A stretch of 8,554 bases of DNA from a bacterium (GTDB lineage: Bacteria; Patescibacteriota; Patescibacteriia; Patescibacteriales; JAGXOH01). Below, one piece after another: positions 4,664-8,554 of the stretch. Under the pieces are notes generated by a model, which did no database searches, was not told the DNA's origin, and saw nothing but the letters and a program-made list of their open reading frames with translations. Positions within the stretch are counted from its first letter, which is position 1. Each line of letters starts with the position of its first letter. Position numbers and translations under genes: made by a program. Location of the stretch: the NCBI GenBank assembly GCA_021106995.1, contig JAIOTG010000078.1, positions 1-8,554 of the forward strand, read 5' to 3'.

Positions 4664-6292
4664 ATGCTAGAGAAAGACAAAAAAATTAAATACGTCATAT
4701 ATCGAAGAAAATCATCTGATTCAGAAGATAGACAAATATTAAGTTTGGACTCACAAAAGAGAGAATTGGCGGAATTTGCTAAAAAAGAGAAATTAAAAAT
4801 TGTGGGAGATTTTCAAGAATCAAAATCAGCTTATAAACAAGGTCGCGAAGAGTTTGCAAAAGTTGTCAAAATGATTCAATCTGGTAAGGCTGACGGTGTG
4901 TTAGTTTATCATATATCTCGTTTAGCTAGAAACATGACAGATGGTGGAATAATCATCGATATGTTAAAGGATAAGATTTTGAATGAGGTGCGGACACCAT
5001 CTGAAATATATGCCAAAAATTCGGGGCAAGAGTTTTTCTTGGCTTTACAATTTGCTATGTCAAAGAAGTCATCAGATGATACTTCGGAGTTTGTGCGAAG
5101 AGATTTGCAGGCTAAAATTCTCAAAGGTGAATATCCTGGCTTTGCACCTCTTGGATATTTAAACATGGACAGGGATGGAAAAATATCAGGTAAACAATAT
5201 AAATTTGAAAAGCAAGAAGCTCTAACAAAACTAAATAGAGAATTAAAAAGAATTGAAGTTGATCCATTTATGGGTCCGTTAGTTAAAGAATTGTTTGAAT
5301 ATTGTGCTACTGGTCAATATTCTCTAGCAAGATTACGAGAGATAACAAACGGTTGGGGGCTGGTGGGAGAACGTAGTAAAAAGATGTTGAGTAAAATTAC
5401 GATTTACAGATTACTTTCAAGTCCTTTTTATTATGGGGCGATTCTTTGGAAAGGAACAGTTATTGAACCTGAAGAATTACCAGATGCCAAGCACGAACCA
5501 ATTATTAGCCGTGAGCTGTATAATAAGGTCCAGGAAGAACTGCATGGCAAAAGACGTCCAGTTCAAAAGAAAAGATATTATACTTATACAAATTTTATAA
5601 AATGTGGGGTATGTGGAAGTAATATTTCAGGCATGCAGGCTAAAGGTATTACTTATTATCGCTGTACTAAATGCACGGGAATTCAGTACATTCCCGAAAC
5701 AGAATTAGAGGTGCAGATTGTTAAAACTATCAAAAAAATGAGTATTGATGAAGACTTTTTAAAATTGGCGCTAGAAGAAATCAATAAAGCCAATGAAAAA
5801 GAAATTGATAACAGGGATTTGATTTTAAAAAGACAGGAAACAGCATTAAAAAGATGTCAGACTAAACTGGACAATTTAGTTAGACTGAAAATCTCACCAG
5901 AGAATGTAGACGGCACTCTTTTAGGAGATGAAGAGTTTATGACACAGAAAAAAGAGATATTATTTGAGAAAGAAAAAATAAAAGAGAAGATGGGCGACAC
6001 AGATCAGAATAGTCAAAACTGGTTTGACTTGGCAACTGACTATGTAAATTTCACTTACAAACTAAGCGAGAAGTTTAAGACAGCCAGCCCAGAAGAAAAG
6101 CGTGAAGTATTTCAATTCATTTACTATAACCCGATTCTAAGTGAGAAAAAGCTAATGAATTCAAATGCAGAACCACATAACTTTATTATTTCGCTAAAGT
6201 CGGAGAAAACAGCCACTCTAACCAGAGAAAAGCTTTTAGGTAAGCAAAAAGAAGGCGTTTTACAGCCTTCTTGTTTATTACGGCGGGAGTGA
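4664..6292 (+). CDS. Large serine recombinase (site-specific integrase)
   Basis: 542 residues. The N-terminal resolvase catalytic domain (about 8-150) shows YRRKS with the nucleophile most likely Ser17 and Arg15 beside it, Arg23, SLDSQ (27-31), and HISRLARN (83-90) with the two catalytic arginines. The recombinase domain follows (about 155-290; PGFAPLGYLN at 158-167). Next is a zinc ribbon with CGVC (314-317) and CTKC (334-337), then a long coiled coil (about 365-445) that in this family mediates synapsis control. The length is usual for large serine integrases. These enzymes join attP and attB without host factors. The last 14 residues (KEGVLQPSCLLRRE) are coded by a terminator hairpin and the tRNA-Asp 3' end, so the tail is probably not a functional part of the enzyme. 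The stop overlaps the tRNA by nine bases. The ATG is chosen because it follows the leader motif. Confidence 0.93.
   Translation: MLEKDKKIKYVIYRRKSSDSEDRQILSLDSQKRELAEFAKKEKLKIVGDFQESKSAYKQGREEFAKVVKMIQSGKADGVLVYHISRLARNMTDGGIIIDMLKDKILNEVRTPSEIYAKNSGQEFFLALQFAMSKKSSDDTSEFVRRDLQAKILKGEYPGFAPLGYLNMDRDGKISGKQYKFEKQEALTKLNRELKRIEVDPFMGPLVKELFEYCATGQYSLARLREITNGWGLVGERSKKMLSKITIYRLLSSPFYYGAILWKGTVIEPEELPDAKHEPIISRELYNKVQEELHGKRRPVQKKRYYTYTNFIKCGVCGSNISGMQAKGITYYRCTKCTGIQYIPETELEVQIVKTIKKMSIDEDFLKLALEEINKANEKEIDNRDLILKRQETALKRCQTKLDNLVRLKISPENVDGTLLGDEEFMTQKKEILFEKEKIKEKMGDTDQNSQNWFDLATDYVNFTYKLSEKFKTASPEEKREVFQFIYYNPILSEKKLMNSNAEPHNFIISLKSEKTATLTREKLLGKQKEGVLQPSCLLRRE
6246..6272 (-). terminator. 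Terminator of tRNA-Asp, inside the recombinase 3' end
   Basis: On the minus strand AAGAAGGC and GCCTTCTT form a perfect 8-bp stem (6249-6256 with 6265-6272) around an 8-base loop, followed by more T bases. It lies 11 bases past the tRNA 3' end, as expected for the tRNA. On the plus strand the same hairpin is followed by GTTTATT, so it may also stop recombinase transcription weakly. Confidence 0.75.
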
Positions 6293-6357
6293 CGGGACTC
6301 GAACCCGCAACCTCTTGCGTGACAGGCAAGCGCTCTAACCAGTTGAGCTACACCCCC
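6284..6357 (-). tRNA. tRNA-Asp (anticodon GTC)
   Basis: A complete 74-nt cloverleaf on the minus strand. The acceptor stem is GGGGGTG/CACTCCC with one G-T pair; the D arm is GCTC/GAGC with a 9-base loop. The anticodon stem is CTTGC/GCAAG with loop CTGTCAC (GTC at 34-36). The T arm is GCGGG/CCCGT with loop TTCGAGT. The discriminator is G73, as expected for tRNA-Asp. CCA is not encoded (CCG follows at 6283-6281), so it must be added after transcription. The 3' end overlaps the last nine bases of the convergent recombinase gene. tRNA 3' ends are common integration sites. Confidence 0.95.
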
Positions 6358-6378
6358 AAAATTTAAAAAAATAAAAAC

Positions 6379-6396
6379 AGTCTTTCGGACTTTTTT
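6379..6396 (+). terminator. Short terminator-like hairpin between tRNA-Asp and dnaA
   Basis: AGTC (6379-6382) and GACT (6388-6391) form a 4-bp stem with loop TTTCG, followed by TTTTT (6392-6396). On the minus strand it is followed, after one G, by TTTTTATTTTTTT, so it is symmetric. It would stop rightward read-through into dnaA. It also lies between the tRNA and its candidate promoter, where it could act as a leader hairpin. Confidence 0.45.
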
Positions 6397-6399
6397 ATA

Positions 6400-6428
6400 A
6401 ATTTAACAAAATAATTACAAATAGTCAA
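6400..6428 (-). promoter_or_regulatory. Possible promoter of tRNA-Asp
   Basis: On the minus strand TTGACT (6428-6423), 17 bases, then TAAATT (6405-6400). The -35 box is good (five of six), the -10 box moderate. It predicts a leader of about 36 bases before the tRNA, containing the 6379-6396 hairpin. Confidence 0.4.
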
Positions 6429-6438
6429 TATTAAAAAG

Positions 6439-6469
6439 TTTTCCACTTCTTATTAACAGTTTATAAACA
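6439..6469 (+). promoter_or_regulatory. Candidate DnaA boxes upstream of dnaA
   Basis: TTTTCCACT (6439-6447), TTATTAACA (6450-6458) and TTATAAACA (6461-6469) lie 11 bases apart start to start, about one helical turn, all on the plus strand. The latter two match TTATNNACA and recur in the dnaA-dnaN spacer. They sit about 30 bases before the dnaA promoter, which suits autoregulation by DnaA or a second origin subregion. Confidence 0.5.
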
Positions 6470-6498
6470 AAAAAGGGGTTTTACTTAAAACTCTTTAC

Positions 6499-6527
6499 TT
6501 GTTATACTTTTTTTATTAATATATAAA
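6499..6527 (+). promoter_or_regulatory. Probable dnaA promoter
   Basis: TTGTTA (6499-6504), a 17-base spacer and TATAAA (6522-6527) are each a good sigma-70 match. Transcription would begin near 6534, giving a 5' leader of about 70 bases. The spacer contains the first copy of the 19-bp repeat. Confidence 0.5.
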
Positions 6528-6593
6528 ATACTATAGCCTTACAATTCAATATATGTTTCTGTTGATTTTTTTTATATACTTTTTTTATTAATA
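6503..6593 (+). repeat. 19-bp direct repeat in the dnaA promoter region
   Basis: TATACTTTTTTTATTAATA occurs exactly at 6503-6521 and 6575-6593, 72 bases apart. The second copy ends 11 bases before the dnaA start codon. It may mark two tandem promoters or regulator sites, or a local duplication. Confidence 0.7.
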
Positions 6594-6604
6594 ATTTTTA
6601 GGTT

Positions 6605-7975
6605 ATGGACAAAAATCAAATTTGGCAAGCAGTTTTAGGAGAAATAGAACTAAATTTATCTAAAGCCAATTTTACCACTTGGTTTAAAAACACTTTTATC
6701 CTTTCTTTTGAAAATAATGAAGTTATTTTGTGTGTACCTAACACTTTTACTAAAACTTGGTTAGAAAAAAAATATCATGAAGAAATAAAAAAAGCTCTGA
6801 GCAATATTATAAATGAAGAAATAAAAAACATACTTTATAAAGTCCAAATTAAAAAATCAGAGGATAATAATAAGGTTGAAAAAATAAATATAACCACAAC
6901 AAACACAACACCAACAAACATAAGAAAAAACATTAATTTAAAAAGTTCTTATAACAACTATGGTTTAAACCCAAAATATATTTTCGACACATTTATAGTA
7001 GGAAAGGGAAACGATCTAGCACACGCCGCTGCTCAGGCGGTTACAGCCAACCCCGGAAAGGCTTATAACCCTCTTTTTATATATGGTGGAGTAGGATTGG
7101 GGAAAACCCACCTTTTACAAGCAATTGGAAATGAGGTTGCTAAAAAACACAAAGTTTTATATATAACCAGTGAAAGATTTACAAACGACTATGTTCAAGC
7201 AGTGCATGGTGGAAAAGCAAAAGATTTTAAAGATTATTATAGAAATGTTGATATGTTATTAATTGATGATGTTCAGTTTATGGCCGGAAAAGACGGTACT
7301 CAAGAAGAATTTTTTCACACCTTTAACGAACTACAACAAAACGATAGACAAATTATAATTACATCCGATAAACCACCAAAATCAATTCCCGCTTTAGAAA
7401 AAAGACTTTTGTCTCGCTTTGAGTCTGGTATGGTGGCGGATGTTTCAAAACCAGACATAGAAACAAAAATTGCTATATTACAAGAAAAAGCTAGAGAAAA
7501 AAACTACTCATTAAATGGGGACATTTTAGAATACATATCTAATAACATAAACAACAACATAAGAGAACTAGAGGGGGCTTTAAATAAAATAATAGCTTTT
7601 CATGAGTTTAACAACTCAACGCCCACCCTAAAAACAACAAAAAATATTTTAAATGATCTTTTAATTAATATTCAAGCAAAAAATACAACCATAAAAGATA
7701 TTATTTGTGCCGTTTGTGGTTTTTATAATATTAAAGATAAAGATTTATTAGGAAAAGGTAGAAAAAAAGAAATTGTGTGGCCAAGACAGATTGCTATTTT
7801 TTTAATGAGAGAAGAGCTCAATGCTTCTTACCCAACCATAGGACAAGAGCTGGGGGGAAGAGACCACACAACCGCTATGCACGCTTACAATAAAATACTT
7901 GAAGAAGTAAATGAAAAAGAGAATGAAAAAATAAAACAAGAAATAGAATCAATAAAGCAACTATTAAATTCTTAA
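6605..7975 (+). CDS. dnaA: Chromosomal replication initiator protein DnaA
   Basis: 456 residues, full length for the family. Domain I (1-80) contains WFKNTF and a C-terminal hydrophobic helix. The Asn/Thr-rich linker domain II (about 85-118) is low complexity. The AAA+ domain III (about 120-340) has Walker A GGVGLGKT (161-168), Walker B LLIDD (218-222), sensor 1 IITSD (251-255), the arginine-finger region RLLSRFESG (267-275) and sensor 2 NNIRELEGAL (317-326). Domain IV ends with the DNA-binding signature GGRDHTTAMHAYNKI (417-431), whose Asp-His-Thr contacts the DnaA box. It loads DnaB at oriC after binding DnaA boxes with ATP. Candidate boxes flank the gene on both sides. The ATG at 6605 gives the standard N-terminus (MDKNQIWQAVLGEIE); only a weak AGG precedes it. 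dnaN follows after 277 bases, the common bacterial order. Confidence 0.98.
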   Translation: MDKNQIWQAVLGEIELNLSKANFTTWFKNTFILSFENNEVILCVPNTFTKTWLEKKYHEEIKKALSNIINEEIKNILYKVQIKKSEDNNKVEKINITTTNTTPTNIRKNINLKSSYNNYGLNPKYIFDTFIVGKGNDLAHAAAQAVTANPGKAYNPLFIYGGVGLGKTHLLQAIGNEVAKKHKVLYITSERFTNDYVQAVHGGKAKDFKDYYRNVDMLLIDDVQFMAGKDGTQEEFFHTFNELQQNDRQIIITSDKPPKSIPALEKRLLSRFESGMVADVSKPDIETKIAILQEKAREKNYSLNGDILEYISNNINNNIRELEGALNKIIAFHEFNNSTPTLKTTKNILNDLLINIQAKNTTIKDIICAVCGFYNIKDKDLLGKGRKKEIVWPRQIAIFLMREELNASYPTIGQELGGRDHTTAMHAYNKILEEVNEKENEKIKQEIESIKQLLNS

Positions 7976-8252
7976 AATATGTGCAATACCTGTTATTAAC
8001 CATCAAAAAACTGTTAACAAGACCTGTTAAGGGGCTGTGTAATAAATTTAATGAAATGTTGATAAATAAATAATTTTAAAACTTATTAACAAAAATCAAT
8101 TTTTTATAAACATTTTATACTTAATTATTAACAGTTTATTAATTAAAAATTTTAGCTAAAATTAAAATAAAAATTCACTTTTAATAACTTATTAACACCC
8201 CTTATTAATATTATTTTCTCTTTATTTATTAATTAAATATTAAACAGATAAC
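7976..8252 (+). other. Candidate replication origin (oriC) between dnaA and dnaN
   Basis: Very AT-rich spacer. TTATTAACA occurs at 8083-8091, 8125-8133 and 8189-8197, and TTATAAACA at 8104-8112, all on the plus strand. Three starts (8083, 8104, 8125) are exactly 21 bases apart, two helical turns. Weaker forms are at 7993 (TTATTAACC), 8136 (TTATTAATT) and 8202 (TTATTAATA). CTGTTA repeats at 7990, 8011 and 8024, the middle one inside the palindrome TGTTAACA, could be boxes on the other strand. The dnaA-dnaN position is the usual bacterial oriC place. Sites differ from the E. coli TTATCCACA by two bases. Confidence 0.65.
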
Positions 8253-8554
8253 ATGGAATTCTTTATAACAAAAAATAATTTAAAAAAAGCATTGTTTACA
8301 GTGAGTCACATATCTGGTAAAAATGTTAATTTACCAATTTTGAACAATGTAATGATAAAAATAGAAGATAAAAATATAAAATTAATAACAACCGATCTAG
8401 AGATAGGAATCACACACAACATGAGGGGTAAAATAGAAAAAGAAGGTGTTTTTACTGTTAATTCTAAAGTTTTTTATGATTACATAAACCTTTTACCAGA
8501 TAAAAAAATAAAAATAAAAAGAAACGAAAAAAACCTAGAAGTGGAGTGTGATAA
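8253..8554 (+). CDS. dnaN: DNA polymerase III beta subunit (sliding clamp), partial, runs off the right edge
   Basis: 100 residues are visible from ATG 8253, starting MEFFITKNNLKKALFTVSHI. This is domain 1 of the clamp (about 120 residues in the family): LKKALFTVSHISG, then NLPILNNVMIKIED, LITTDLEIGI and a TVNSKVFYDYINLLPDKK strand-helix matching the family's TVPARLLLDIVRKLPD. The clamp is a ring-shaped dimer that tethers polymerase to DNA. The downstream two thirds lie outside the window. The position after dnaA supports the call. No Shine-Dalgarno sequence is seen before the start. Confidence 0.95.
   Translation, partial: MEFFITKNNLKKALFTVSHISGKNVNLPILNNVMIKIEDKNIKLITTDLEIGITHNMRGKIEKEGVFTVNSKVFYDYINLLPDKKIKIKRNEKNLEVECD

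Larger units (their letters stand above)
1..6292. mobile_element. Putative integrated island with defence cargo, right end at tRNA-Asp
   Basis: Integration gene at the edge abutting a tRNA, a winged-helix regulator, small phage-type proteins and an AbiL-like pair together form a typical genomic island. Shared leader motifs tie the 2066-4664 genes together and are absent from dnaA and dnaN. The left end lies outside the window, and no second copy of the tRNA 3' end is seen here, so the limits and the exact attachment core are unproven. Confidence 0.45.

Noticed and set aside
4909..5166. Minus-strand frame of 85 residues
   Set aside because: Antisense to the catalytic domain of the recombinase, which is certain.
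4664..6292. Alternative genetic code (TGA as glycine, as in Gracilibacteria)
   Set aside because: No in-frame TGA occurs in any long gene, glycine uses GGN codons, and the recombinase and small gene end at TGA.

Overview
The window is AT-rich bacterial chromosome around the replication start region: dnaA lies at 6605-7975 and the start of dnaN at 8253, both rightward. The short proteins, the absence of Shine-Dalgarno sequences at nearly every start, a DUF5659-type protein and a 47-residue small protein of a kind I associate with Patescibacteria mobile elements all suggest a Candidate Phyla Radiation bacterium (Parcubacteria-like). This is inference, because no rRNA or ribosomal protein is present. 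All genes read through without in-frame TGA, so the standard bacterial code fits and the TGA=Gly code of Gracilibacteria does not.

Left part (1-6292) looks like a mobile or accessory island. A leftward two-gene operon encodes an OLD/RecF-like AAA ATPase (455-1669) followed three bases later by an RloB-like protein (451 to beyond the left edge). This pair resembles the AbiL abortive-infection arrangement. A 396-base divergent region holds a 159-bp segment bounded by a perfect 15-bp inverted repeat. Rightward follow two unrecognised genes (2066-2365, 2414-3265), a terminator, a DUF5659-like gene (3367-3609), a winged-helix protein (3641-4096), a tandemly duplicated structured non-coding block with a 47-codon gene (4433-4576), and a large serine recombinase (4664-6292). 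Several of these rightward genes share an A/T motif around ATTACTATTAAAATT just before the start codon.

The recombinase reading frame runs through a terminator hairpin and ends inside the 3' end of a leftward tRNA-Asp(GTC) gene (6284-6357). This suggests that the island's right end is at or near this tRNA.

Right part (6358-8554) is core chromosome: a dnaA promoter region with a 19-bp direct repeat, dnaA, a 277-base dnaA-dnaN spacer carrying phased TTATNAACA repeats that probably act as DnaA boxes (candidate oriC), and the N-terminal part of dnaN.

Working picture: a recombinase-carrying island with an anti-phage cassette sits immediately beside the replication origin. The most unusual feature is the duplicated 187-nt block at 4100-4475. 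Its two copies keep the same hairpins with compensatory base changes, and each carries a matched pair of 9-nt-spaced boxes before a TATAAAA and a small open reading frame (degraded in the first copy).
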